Origin: Drosophila miranda
Taxonomy: Eukaryota; Arthropoda; Insecta; Diptera; Drosophilidae
Length of the DNA: 64,000 nucleotides
Assembly (NCBI RefSeq): GCF_003369915.1
Contig: NC_046674.1
Span: 8,370,001-8,434,000, forward strand
Reading direction: 5' to 3'
Part shown: positions 26,990-38,140 of the stretch, in pieces
Layout: the number at the start of each line of letters is the position of its first letter
Position numbering within the stretch: the first letter of the stretch is position 1
Notes under the pieces: generated by a model
Database searches by the model: none
The model's input: the letters and a program-made list of their open reading frames with translations, nothing else
Told to the model about the DNA's origin: nothing
Program-made: the position numbers and the translations under genes

Positions 26990-29205
26990 TATATATCGGA
27001 AGAGTAATGGCAGGTAATGGAATACTCTCTACAGAATCCCAACGGAAACGATACGGATAATGACCTCCATCAAAATGCAAATATTCGATGTTGGGTAGAA
27101 TGGTAAACAGATCAACCGTCAAAAGGTGTGAGAACCGTTAGGAATAGAGCGTTCCAATGAATGGAGCGGGGGCCCATTAAAGCGGGGCCCAGACCAGAGC
27201 GAACTGAGCCCCGAAAAAACCTGAACCTGAACCCGAGACGAGACGAGACGAGACACAACCTCCCGGTGAACCCTGAACGTGAACGTGAACCTGAACCCAG
27301 TCGAGAGGTACTTAACGGTTTTCACACACCATCGCCAGGTTCCAGTTGGGTGGGGTGCCATTATGTAATGATTTTTGGGCAAACTCGGCTGCATCGGACA
27401 TCGACAGAGCAACGAACTTGACTCTGAACTCTCGACTTGCGACTTATGACAGTTGCAGTTATGTTTGTTTATGTAACTGAGGCATGTGGCAATACCATTT
27501 GATGTAATGGCAATAAAGAGTGGCATGATCGTAAACTCGAACGAACGTTCGTTTCATTTCTGGAGCAAGATTACTATTGAAAACCTAACTGTAACTTCCT
27601 CATGGAACTGTGACAATCCATTAGCCACAAATCAAACCCTAAGCATCTGATCAGAAAAGGTTCCTAAGGTTCTTAAATGCCCAACCTCCTATAGACCTAA
27701 AGAATGCCTCTGCTTATCATGCAAATCACTGCAGACGCGAGACGAGAGACGAGAGACAGATGATCTTCGGTGAATGTGAATGGATCGAATGAATGCCCCC
27801 TTGGGAGTGCGGCATGCGTAAAAGCGAGGCTATGGGAGAGATGGGAGAGAGAGAGAGTGAGAAACCTGCGTAGTGTGGAAATGGGTCAAGACAATCACGA
27901 AAGCCTCAGCCAGCCAGAGAGCGACGGAGATCGTGTAAAACGTTGCCGGCAAAAATGTTTGCCATCACTTTGGCCCCACGAAATGAGAAAGCCCAAGGAG
28001 ATTTATCTTCAAAGACCTCTAAATGCTCTTTTTGGTGACATTTATGGCCGGAAATATGATTTATTTCAGCTGAAAATAACTAAGGGGCAAGAGGCAAGTT
28101 TGCTGTGGGATCTGCAGATAGTCTGGCGATCTTTAAAAAGGGTCTGTAGGGGCTATCTTCACAGGCACAGGAGCTGAAACAGAGCTGATTTCTGTTCCAA
28201 AGTACTGGCCAACGGAGGCCTCGTTTAGGCAGTGCTTAAAAGCAGATGCAGGGAGCAGCAGAGCAGCAGAGCAGCGGATCAGCAGAGCCCCAACAGAAGA
28301 GCGGCAGCGAGAGAGGAAGAGTGAAGGAGAGCAGCATTGCAGGGCACTGGGACTGGGATTGGGACTGCGACTGGGTCTGCGACTGGTACTGCCAGTAATT
28401 TGTGACGTCAGTTGTGCGTTTTGTCACGTTCGTCAAAACATTTTCATGCTCTGCTCCATTGCACGACAATTCGTAATAAAAGCACACAACATGCACAAAA
28501 AGAGATGGAGACAGTGGCAGAGAGAGAGAGACAGAGACAGAGCGATTTGGACATGGAGCGACATTGACTTTGCAGTTTTTTTGGTTTCGAGTCGATGTTG
28601 GTTGATCTTCTGCTGCCGTTTAGGGGAAATTGTGAAGAAAGTGTTGAAAACGAAATTGTAACTGGAAGAGCGTGCGCCTCTCTGTCTCTGTATCGCTGTC
28701 GCCAACTGGCTCTGGGAGAGCGGCCAAAGCAAACAAGCCCGAAGAAGCGCTGGCCAAAACAGAGCCAGAGACCCGTCCAACACCGAGAGCGAGCCGCAGA
28801 CGCAGCAGCAGCAGCAGAGGCAGCAGCAGCAGAGGCAGAGGCAAGACGACGGACTTTACCTGTTGGCCGGGGCCAGCGCCAAGTGGCAGTCAGTGGGTAC
28901 ATCTCAAGCATTGCAGTCGCCACCAAACCGCCCAAGCAGGCATTCATTTCGATACGGACTCAATCAGAGCGCCTTAATCTTGGCCAAATACAGAGCACAC
29001 TCCTTGGACTCCATTGGCCACTCTACCGTGTTTTTTTGTGTGTTTTTTTGTTATTGTTGTTTCTGTTTGCGTGTCTGCTGAAGATTGGCGTGAAAGTGGT
29101 TCATTGCCCGGCGCCGCAGTGCAATTGAATCTGAAATAATTAAGGATACTCCAGCTGCAGGCCCCAATTAGCCATAGATCACAGAGTCTGAGCCATCATT
29201 AAAAA
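26990..29205. other. Intergenic region and presumed 5' leader of the Osiris-like gene
   Basis: No coding exon is supported. The sequence holds GA-rich and CAG-rich tracts and short tandem motifs such as GAGAC repeats near 27235. The last few hundred bases before 29206 must include the promoter and 5' UTR of the 343-aa gene, but no convincing TATA box was found close to it. A longer open frame at 28595-29128 is CAG-repeat driven and was not accepted. Confidence 0.4.
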
Positions 29206-32200
29206 ATGGTAAGTCATATGTCGGGGGAATCCCCCCAATACTGGGGGCAGGGTGACCATTGCCATGCCAGGCACGCGTTCGGTGTCCGCTTTACCCCAAT
29301 CTCGGCTCAAAAGACCCCCACAAAAGGCCCAAATGAAGGCCAAAAAGCTAGTGTGACAAATGCCAAATTCTTGGCCACAATCTTTTGCTTGTTTTGTGTT
29401 GGCCAAAAACTTTCTTTTGAGGCGTGTTTTCATTCCGCTGCCCGGTTTTCAATTGTGGTTCAAATCTTGGCCCATCCCCCCCCCCCCCCCCCCCGCTCCC
29501 CCTGCCATATGGCCCGTGTCATGAACTGCGACATTTAATATGTTTATGGACATTAGATAATGGTCAACCGGGCCTCAACTCAACCACGTGCCACTCAATT
29601 GCATAATGGCTGCAAAACCGTCATAAACAAAGAAAGTCGTGCCTCAGATTCATAATTATCTCGGGGGGGCTGCGGGCTTTGGGCTTTGTTTTTATGATTT
29701 TATTAGCATACACATAATTATTAATTATATGTGGGCCAATAATAATGTTTGGTTACAGCCCACGTGAAAAGAAAGTCCCAGGGAATTTATGCCCCCCTCC
29801 CCCACACTTCAATACAAGTAATAAATGTTTCATTGGCTCAATTAGGCGGGGGGTAAAAAAAATACCATATAATGTTTATGGCTTTTAGGTATAATTTGGA
29901 TAATTTAGGGTATTTTCAGACAGAACAAACGGCACCAAATTATTGGCAAATTAGTGCAAATAACACGATAAATGGGCGATGGGAAATGGCAGTCTGAGAA
30001 TACACATATTGTGGAGAGGGGGGGGAGGCCCTCCCTTGGGGGATCAGTGAAATCTCGGTCCATCAGCAAGTGCAAATATTTGTGGCAGCCGCAGCCTGTT
30101 TTTTCGGTTAATATTTACATATAACGAAGCTCAAGTCGAACGAAATTTCACCCAAGACTGGGCCCCTGAGCCCTGACTCAGATTTGATAACACTCCTCGC
30201 TGCGATGACGAAACAGCCCCAGAAGATGCTAATTAATGTGGACTGGAAGTGAAACTAAGCTGGAAAAACTGCGTTCAGTCTGTCAATCCGGAATGGATAA
30301 CTATGCAAATGCCAGACACTATCTGTGGATGCATTTCTCTGGCTGTTGCATCACTGGAGAGAGAGAGAGACTTTCTTTCTTTGTTTTCTCGCCGGGCTGC
30401 ATGCGTTGCATTCATCGAATTTCAATTAATTTTTGTGTGAATCAAGGCCATGCCAAAATAGATTTCCATTTACAGTTTTCGAGCACAAAAGCGTTTTGGC
30501 CTACTAACAGGAAAACGAAGCGATGGGCCACAATGCTCTCCAAAATAGAGTTTTTGTTCTGTTTTTTTGTTGTTAGATAATGCGAATGCCATACACAAAT
30601 TATGTCTAGCATTCTTTGGGCTTAATTCTCAGCCTTTGGCCAGGTTTTTTTGGCATGCAAATTCTTTGCGTTAATTAAAACATCTCCAGCGAATCGGGGG
30701 AACGGAGCCAACCGTTAGATCCACATAAATTGTTTACTCTTTTGTTGGGGCCCCCAAGGGGAAATATCTTCCCCAAATTGGTAACTACAATTATGTTTTT
30801 CGGCGGTTTTCTGTTCTGCCGGTGAATTGGAAATGGAAAGCTCCCCAAAACAATCTCCCAAATCCAATGACTTTCGGTTTTTTTTTTTCTGTGTTCGTTC
30901 TGGGAAAGAAATTTCGGGCTGGGGCCAGGTCATATTTAGATTTCACTTTACGGGAAGCCATTTGGCCAAAAGTAAAGGTTCCAAAATTGAGTGTGTGGGA
31001 ATTTTAAATGTTTTACAAATTCGAAAATCGAAAGATCTTCCCTCAAGGGGTTATATATTCCCCTTTAAATGCCTTTTCCCCAATTTCCTTTTGGTTTTTT
31101 TGGGTATTTTCCCGATCTGTTGGCCCAAATTAGCGGCTGCTTAAATTTCACTTTAGTTATATCCGGCAAATGCGTCAAATATAAATCGAAACCCATTTAT
31201 ATACAATATCCGACAGATAGGTATTTTTTGGCAACCTTTTAAATTAACATATAAATTGCCATCGCCAGCGGCGGCAGGGGCCAAAGAAGAAATATTTCCT
31301 AAAACGCAAAAATGTTTGATTGTGCAACAGTTTAAAATGGGAAATGCTTTCGCACCCCAGACCTGGGGGGGGTGGGGGAGGGGAGTGCGGGGCCATAAAA
31401 AAGGTTTTACGAGTTTGGGTCTGGCCTAAAGTGGATTCTAAAATGCGTTTCACAGGGCCAGAGGACAGGTTCGTTTCCCAAGTCTTTCGTTTACGCAATT
31501 TCCGACCGAACCTGAATCCGAACTGGAAATGATGAAATGGCTTTTAAGCGTCTCTTTTTCTGTCTCGCTGTCATTCCTAGACAATGAGCGACACACACTC
31601 GAGCGTACTGATATAATTTCTCTGTCCTCTCTCTCTCTCTCTGTCTATCTGGCTCCACTTTCAGTTTCTCACAAAGAGTTCAAGTGCGAGGCACTCACTG
31701 CTGGTGCTGTTGCTGGCCCTCTGCTGCCTGAGCAGCGCTTTTAGCGCCAAGATAACAAAAAAGGTCGAGAAACCCTCGACTAGTGGAGAAAAAGCCGAGC
31801 CATCTGCCGCCGAGGAGGCTGCCCCACCAGTCGGCGAGGAGGAGGAAGCCGATGAAGAGGAAACCGACATCGACGAGGATGATGATGATGACGAGGAGGA
31901 GGAGGAGCAGGAGGCAGACAAACAGGCAGCAGCGGCTGTTGCCGCCACAACCGGTGGCAACAAGAACCCCACCGCCGTTCAGGCGGCCACAGACCCCACC
32001 GATCTCAGTGTCTGGGGCATGGTGCGCACACTCTGGACCTGGCTGCGCAGCGATCTGGGTGAAAGCCTCTTCGGCGACGACGACGAAGAGAAGCCATCCG
32101 CCGGCGCCGGCACCGAAACCTCAGCTGTGGGTGAGTCAACAAAAGCCCCCAAAACATTTACAACAATTAGTGGAGCTCCCCCCGTGGTGGTCCAGTGCTC

Positions 32201-33316
32201 GACTTTGACTTCCATTTCAAAGCTGATTACATCTGCCTCTTGAATGATTAGCGGCTCTTCTAATCAAGACCCATTTCCCAGCTCTCCCCGCCCCGGCCGC
32301 TTGACTCACTTTCGTTTTCAATGAAACCTGACTCGAGCGAGGGCTCCACACAGAGACAGACCACAACAATGCGGCCTAGAGGCGCTAAAAGGTGTTAACA
32401 CCCAGGCATCGAGAGAGATGTGTCTGTCTCGGGACCTTTGTAATTTCACTTTCCGCATCAACTTATTTACGAGTATTAAATAAATAAGAAAAACGGTGTA
32501 CGCTCATCTCCAAAATGATGAGAAAATATCTCATACATTTTTTTGTGGGCTGTAGGTATTTTTTGTTTGCGAATTGTTTTTTATTGGACTTTCGCATAGC
32601 CCGAGCGTTCAGGTCTGTTTATTGATGAAATTATTGTAATAATGGCAGATAAACCCCGACTGGAATCCCATTTGGGGCAAGTGATTTCTTAGAGCTTGCC
32701 ATTCCTCGCCATCGCCATCGCCAGAATTAATGAATTACGATTTTCTCTTTCAGAGGGTCGTACCTTTGGCAAGATCCGTCGCCTGCAGATGGCCCTGATA
32801 CCGATCATCTTCAAGTTCGGCGTACTGTCGGCCATGGTGGCCTTTCTGGTGGCCATCGGAATGAAGTCGCTGTTCCTGCTGAAGGTTTTGGTGCTGATGA
32901 ATGCCGTGGCCATTTTGGGCAAGTTCATAACGCTGAAATCGACCCTCTTTGGGCAGTACGAGCACACGGCGCCCACGTTCAACTATCCCGGCTGGAATCC
33001 CCATGCCAAGGAGTCCTGGGGAGCCACTGGTCTGAGCGGACCCGGTGGACCCAACGGCCATCCGCCCAGCAAGGAGATTCATCTGCACATCCACGGCAAT
33101 GCCCAGACCCAGGCCCAGCTCGCCGGCCAGGGCTACAACTATGAGACGCAGGGGGGCTGGGCCAGTCGCTCGGATCCCTATGGCGGCTACGCCCCGACGG
33201 GACAGTTCGGGGAGAGCCAGCAGCCGGCTGTGGCGACTGCCGACGCGGTGCCCAAGGACTCCGATCCCATGGCCCTGCTGCCGACCAAGTACCGGGCGAG
33301 ACATCTGATCCGCTGA
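29206..33316 (+). CDS. Osiris-like (DUF1676-type) membrane protein, 343 aa, start codon alone in exon 1
   Basis: Coding exons are 29206-29208 (only ATG), 31665-32130 and 32754-33316, total 1032 nt with TGA. The ATG directly abuts GTAAGT at 29209. Exon 2 then opens in frame as FLTKSSSARHSLLVLLLALC, so the join creates a classic signal peptide (about residues 1-29). This is why the start was chosen. Residues 59-86 are almost all Glu/Asp. Residues about 171-211 are strongly hydrophobic with interspersed Lys, like the membrane-associated block of Osiris proteins. A KEIHLHIHGN motif lies at 263-272, followed by a Gly/Tyr/Gln-rich tail. Osiris proteins are insect-specific, enter the secretory pathway and act in cuticle-secreting epithelia. 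The typical two-cysteine N-terminal region is absent here, so this is a divergent member or a relative. The exon structure is solid; the family label is moderately sure. Confidence 0.8.
29209..31664 (+). other. Intron 1 of the Osiris-like gene, separating ATG from the rest
   Basis: The interval starts GTAAGT and ends in a CT-rich tract plus TTTCAG. It has no supported exon. It includes a C19 run at 29476-29494, a GA tract near 30358-30369, and several stretches of AT-rich sequence. Confidence 0.6.
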
Positions 33317-33475
33317 TAGAGCTGCTGCCGACCCTTGGGATCCGGCGACGACCACCGCTAAGAACGCACACGCACTTTTAGTCAGCGGACTTTACGAGGA
33401 CGCAGCTTTACGTACACCTAAAACTAGTTAAACGCCTAAATTGTAATTAAATTATTTTCCCCCAAAGTAGCCCTA

Positions 33476-33481
33476 AATAAA
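33476..33481 (+). terminator. Poly(A) signal of the 343-aa Osiris-like gene
   Basis: AATAAA lies 160 bases after the TGA at 33316 in AT-rich sequence, the first canonical signal downstream of the stop. Confidence 0.6.
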
Positions 33482-33499
33482 TAGCATAAATACACATAC

Positions 33500-36400
33500 A
33501 AATGTGGGCGATCTTTTGCCGAAACAATTACCAAAGAAAGGCTTCCCCCGGAGCCTCAGAAGTACGTGATTGATGTCTGCGTCTGAGCCATAGCCGCACA
33601 GTCAGAGTCAGAGAAGAAAGTCTATTCAGAAACATTCGTTTCAGGTTTTTTTTTCGGTTTGGGGTCTTTGATTAATTGGGCATTTGACGTGTGTGCCACC
33701 GAGCAGATTTCTTTGGCTTCCTGGGGCGTGTGCGCTGCGGCTGGCTTTGCCTTTTCGCCTTTTTGCCGTCTAATCATCAACATTATCGCGAACATTGAAA
33801 TGGAAGTCCGAGCCGAGCCATGACTTGACATGCCTGAACGGTAGCTCGAAGGCTGATCCCCAGACAAAAGCGCCACACCAGAAGAGAGGCCCAAAGTGGA
33901 GGCAAAACATATCCAATTTTGTTCAATAATTATTGGCGGTTTATCCATTTATTAGCAGCTTTACTTTGAGTTTTCAGTTTCATTCGAATGTTTGTGTAGA
34001 GCGAAAGATGAAAGATTGAGTGACTAAATAAGGGCAACAAATTGAGTAATCGTAATCGCCTTACCCTCTTTGACAATCCGTTTAGTTGATTGAGAGATTA
34101 TGGCCCGCGAGATGGGTGTTGATTGATGGACGGCTTAGCGGTGGGACAGTAGATTGTTTCAACGGAGAGTGTGGACAGGTTAAGCTATTAAATACGACAA
34201 AGAGGCAGGGTGGGAGCTTGAGCTGGTTATGGATGTGACTGACAGTTTTACTTGAAAAAGTTTCATGTAAATCTATGAAGATCCATTGGATTTAAGGTAC
34301 GAGAAAGATCGCTTTATCTGCTAAACGAATCAATTTTCTATATGATTGGCTTTGTACAAAAACATTATTACATTTTCAGAGTGGATGTTGGGGTTTATCG
34401 AAAGGTATCTGGACAGAAAGTCCATCCCATATCGTATTGTCTGCACATTTGAACATCGCGCCTAGTCTACTTTACTGCTTGCTTTTTACATTTACACCCA
34501 AAAACATGCTACGAATCTGAATAGGTGGCCATCGAACATAATATCGATATCTGACACAGGCTGGTCGCCTTGAAACTACTTTGGGTTCCATTTATTGCCC
34601 AAAAATTTCACAATGGCGCTTTATTTATTTGAATGCAACGAAAAAACTCATCTGCATGGCGCCACACGAGCTATTTTAGTTCAAAAAACACCCACGAGCG
34701 GGGAATTTGAATTTGGCGCCACTTGTCCTCTAATAAATATGCAATCCCCGTACTTGATTGGCTTTGCATCCACAGACCCCCCTGGGACAGCCAGCCATCT
34801 GTGAAGGTAGGAAAGTAGGTTGAGCTCCGCAGATTGGTCGAAGGGGTAAAGAGTGAAAAGCACCTTGAAGTTGCTTAGCTTTTTCTGCAGGCGATTCATT
34901 AGATTGGCCATCGTATCTTTCAACGACATATGCCAGGCATTGTCTTTGCTCAGCTTATTGTGACTGTAGGAGAGTATCGTAGCGTCTCCGAGTGCGCCTG
35001 CCCCCCCCTTTGCTGGTCGCTGATTTCACGCGCAATATTAACAGAAATACCGATGGCTGGGTGTGCGTAATCACGGCCAAACGCTGCTGTGTGCATTGCA
35101 ATGGAGGAGTATAGTGTTTCTATGGTATAGTACATATAATAGTATGTACATATATAGGATATAGTATAGTACTCTTTTTCCAATAACTTTTACCAAATCA
35201 CCAACTATTGTGGTTTTTTGTTGTGGTCCCTGCGCAGCGGTGTTCCTGGGACGTCTGGGCCTGGCCTAGGGCTAAGCTTTGGGCTTGTCGTGTCTGTATG
35301 TCAGCCTGGGGTCCCGGTAGCTGGGGAGGATCCTGCGAAGGAACAATGGGAAAAGGCTGGCCTTTGTTGTTGGTGATGGAGCAGGAGACATACTGGGATA
35401 AAGGGTAGAGCCCGAGATCCAGCCCGACATATGCCCCAGCTGTGGCAGAGAAGCCAGAGAAGGCCAAGTTCGTTTCCTCAGTCTTTTGACTTTAAATGCA
35501 AACCAACCGCCGAGAGAAACAATTAAACAATTTAATGAACAAAACTTATCCGACAGGTGTAACAAATTAATGGCGAACGAACAAAATTGAGTAGCCTGCT
35601 CAATGATGAGGTGCTCGATAAATATTTATCAAAGGCAATTAGAGGCGTTCGGACAGGCGCTCGAGCATGTAATGGACGTTTACAGCTTTTGTCTCCGTCT
35701 CCGTGTCTGTCTTGGAGACGAATCGAAACGCCTCCTCCCTGATGGCGCTATGGAATCTTGCTCGTTGACTGATTTATGGGTGGATACACGGGATTTGGAC
35801 CTGAACAGGCTTGAGCAGGCCAACAGCAGACGTCGGCCATCATAAGTGTGGGCAGCTGAGTGGCTGCTGAGTGCCCGATGTCACTCTGATGGCTGTGATG
35901 TCTTCTTTGTCGGCGACGACCATTGGCGAGCGTTTCAATTAATTAGTCGCCGTGCCAAAGCCAAAAAATAATCGCATTCGAAGTACGTAAAAGACGACAA
36001 GGCCAAAATGAAGCGAGGAAACTCTAATGGAAATAGAAGACTGGAAACACAAATACAAAATCAAAATCAAATCCATTTCAAACTGAATTTCACTGTTTGT
36101 CTGCTTTCTAACGCAGAGGCCGAACAGCAGCCGCTGCACGGCACTGCAATTGCGATTATTGAAATACTTCAAAGGTTTTTTTGTTTGTTTTTTTTTCTTT
36201 CCATTTCAATGGATCTTTCATTTGGCCAACGACAAATCATGGGGCCAAGTGAACCATCGACAGCAGCAGTGCCAGGAGCAGCATCTTTTGCCTTTTTTTT
36301 TCTATATAAAATGTGGATAATTGCGTCTAACTGACAGGCGGCCAAGACACTGGGCCTACAAGACTGCGGCTCCAGCGTTGCGTTGGGTTGGGGATTGGAG

Positions 36401-37757
36401 ACCTGCTGTCTGTGGATCTGGCTGCTCTCACTCTCTTCCTAACATGATAATTGGACATGGAAGCCCCTGCATGGACATGCCATCGGACATGGGAATGGAT
36501 AACGGGATGTCACAGGCCATCCCTGGCGACATCTCCTATGCGACAGCCCTATGTCTCCTTAATTGCTCGTTACTGTCCGACTGTCCGACTGTTCGAAAGT
36601 GAAATTGTTATACGGAATGTTTATCACGATTACCCCCCCCCCCCCACCCCCTATTAATTTCGTAATACTCATCAAAATTCGATCAATGTGCATCGATCGA
36701 GGGCGTTGACCAAATCGGTTCCGATGGGATTCGGTCACACCTCGTTCCAACTTCGATCTGTCGGTAATATCACATATTTTTGTGCAGACTTTCTTTTTGT
36801 TTGATGGGGGGGGGGGTTATCAGGCCCAGACAGGGCCAGGCCTACAGGCCTACAGGCCAACACACATCTAGCATTACTGTGCGAATTGTCAGAGTCAATT
36901 AGGGACTGTCATCTGTTGGGTAAATAGCTAGAAAACTTTCCTTTTTCATAACAATAATAGGTGAAAATTGGGTACGGCCTGTGGGTTGGTCTGTGCTGGG
37001 ATGGCCCCAGAATTTGTGAATGATGCAACTCTGTTTCGGCACAAAAACTAAATGTTAATTCGATCAGCAAACAGACTATGCAATAGCCGGCAACAGGTGC
37101 TAAGTATATGATGAAAACTAGGGGAAAGGGAAAGGTGGGAGTGCCCTGAGGTGGGTGGGGGGTACACCTGAGCTGTTTACCATTGAATGGCGAATCCCCT
37201 TTTGAACCTGGACAGGGATTAGCATCTCCGTTTCACATGACAGGATTAGCATCTTTCTCTTGCCACGAACGACTTTCCCAATGACAGTCTGAATAATGAA
37301 ACGAAGAGTTCAATTCGTGTGCTGCCCGAGGGTAAACAAAAGGCCTAGTCCCTATCCAGCAAAACTCTTTCTTCTCGCTGATGGAGTGACACAATACCCA
37401 TAGAATGGCCCTGCACAGGTCAGAGCTACAGAGTTCATTGGTATACATCCAGTGGCTAGTGGGCAGGCGTCAGGCGTCAGGCGCATAGCGGACAGCTTAA
37501 TTGATCCGTTTGTTCAGTGCATGCCACACATTTGCCAAAGTCCAGCAAGCAGCTACCATCGCGAACAGCGAACAGCGAACAAGTCAATAGCAAGATCCAG
37601 CATTTGGCTCTATCGCCTCTATCGGCTCCGTTGGCTCTCTTGGCCAGGTTCAGTGGCAGCAAACTTTCCAAAGAGCGGGGCCGGGGCCCCCAGAGCCAGA
37701 GCCAGAGCGCTTTCACATTGCGCTCTCTTAAGCCCCCAGCTGGCGCTGATGTTTTGG
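33500..37757. other. Intergenic region, no supported gene
   Basis: Only short open frames occur. The best is a 108-aa frame on the - strand at 33622-33948 with no recognised domain or promoter. C13 (36633-36645) and G11 (36806-36816) homopolymers lie here. Much of this 4 kb may be regulatory sequence for the flanking Osiris-type genes, but no specific element was identified. Confidence 0.4.
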
Positions 37758-37764
37758 TATAAAA
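37758..37764 (+). promoter_or_regulatory. TATA box of the 609-aa Osiris-type gene
   Basis: TATAAAA lies 377 bases upstream of the ATG at 38141. The start site would be near 37784-37790. The leader contains CAGATCG tandem copies, a 12-codon upstream ORF at 37956-37994 and a (CCAT)n tract just before the ATG. Confidence 0.6.
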
Positions 37765-37955
37765 CTTCTTACGTATGCTCGTCATGGCTTAATCTTACCT
37801 TGAACTTGGTCGTGTGCAGATCGCAGATCGCAGATCGCAGAACGCAGTAGCAGAGCCCATCAGGCTAAGTTTCGTTAAGGTTCGGCCTGGATCGGTTTTT
37901 CTTTAGTTTTTTTTTATAGTTTTGTTTTTTTGATTCGAATAAATAAATATCAAAA

Positions 37956-37994
37956 ATGGAACAAAGCGCCGTTTGTTCTTGTGCGTGTCGATAA
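37956..37994 (+). promoter_or_regulatory. Short upstream ORF in the 609-aa gene leader
   Basis: CAAAAATGG gives a strong fly initiation context (A at -3, G at +4) for a 12-codon frame that ends in TAA, 146 bases before the main ATG. If the leader is unspliced it could lower translation of the main frame. Confidence 0.35.
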
Positions 37995-38107
37995 CAAGTG
38001 TCCATAAATCAGTGTTTTTGCCCCTCGCCAGAGCGAGAGTTGACTTTTGTTTCTGCTGAATTTTTGATTTCTTCTAACGGTGCGACGTGTGCGACGTACC
38101 CAACAAT

Positions 38108-38133
38108 CCATCCATCCATCCATCCATCCATCC
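38108..38133 (+). repeat. (CCAT)n tract in the 609-aa gene leader
   Basis: Six to seven CCAT units end 8 bases before the start codon at 38141, so length changes would alter the spacing right before translation initiation. Confidence 0.9.
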
Positions 38134-38140
38134 AACCACA

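Noticed and set aside
28595..29128. 177-aa + strand frame upstream of the Osiris-like gene
   Set aside because: CAG repeat and leader sequence; the real start codon of that gene is at 29206 in another context.
33622..33948. 108-aa - strand frame
   Set aside because: Acceptable codon pattern but no signal peptide, domain or promoter; not strong enough to list as a gene.
38080..38140. In-frame upstream ATG at 38087 for the 609-aa gene
   Set aside because: It would add residues coded by the CCAT repeat before the signal peptide; the ATG at 38141 starts directly with a normal signal peptide.
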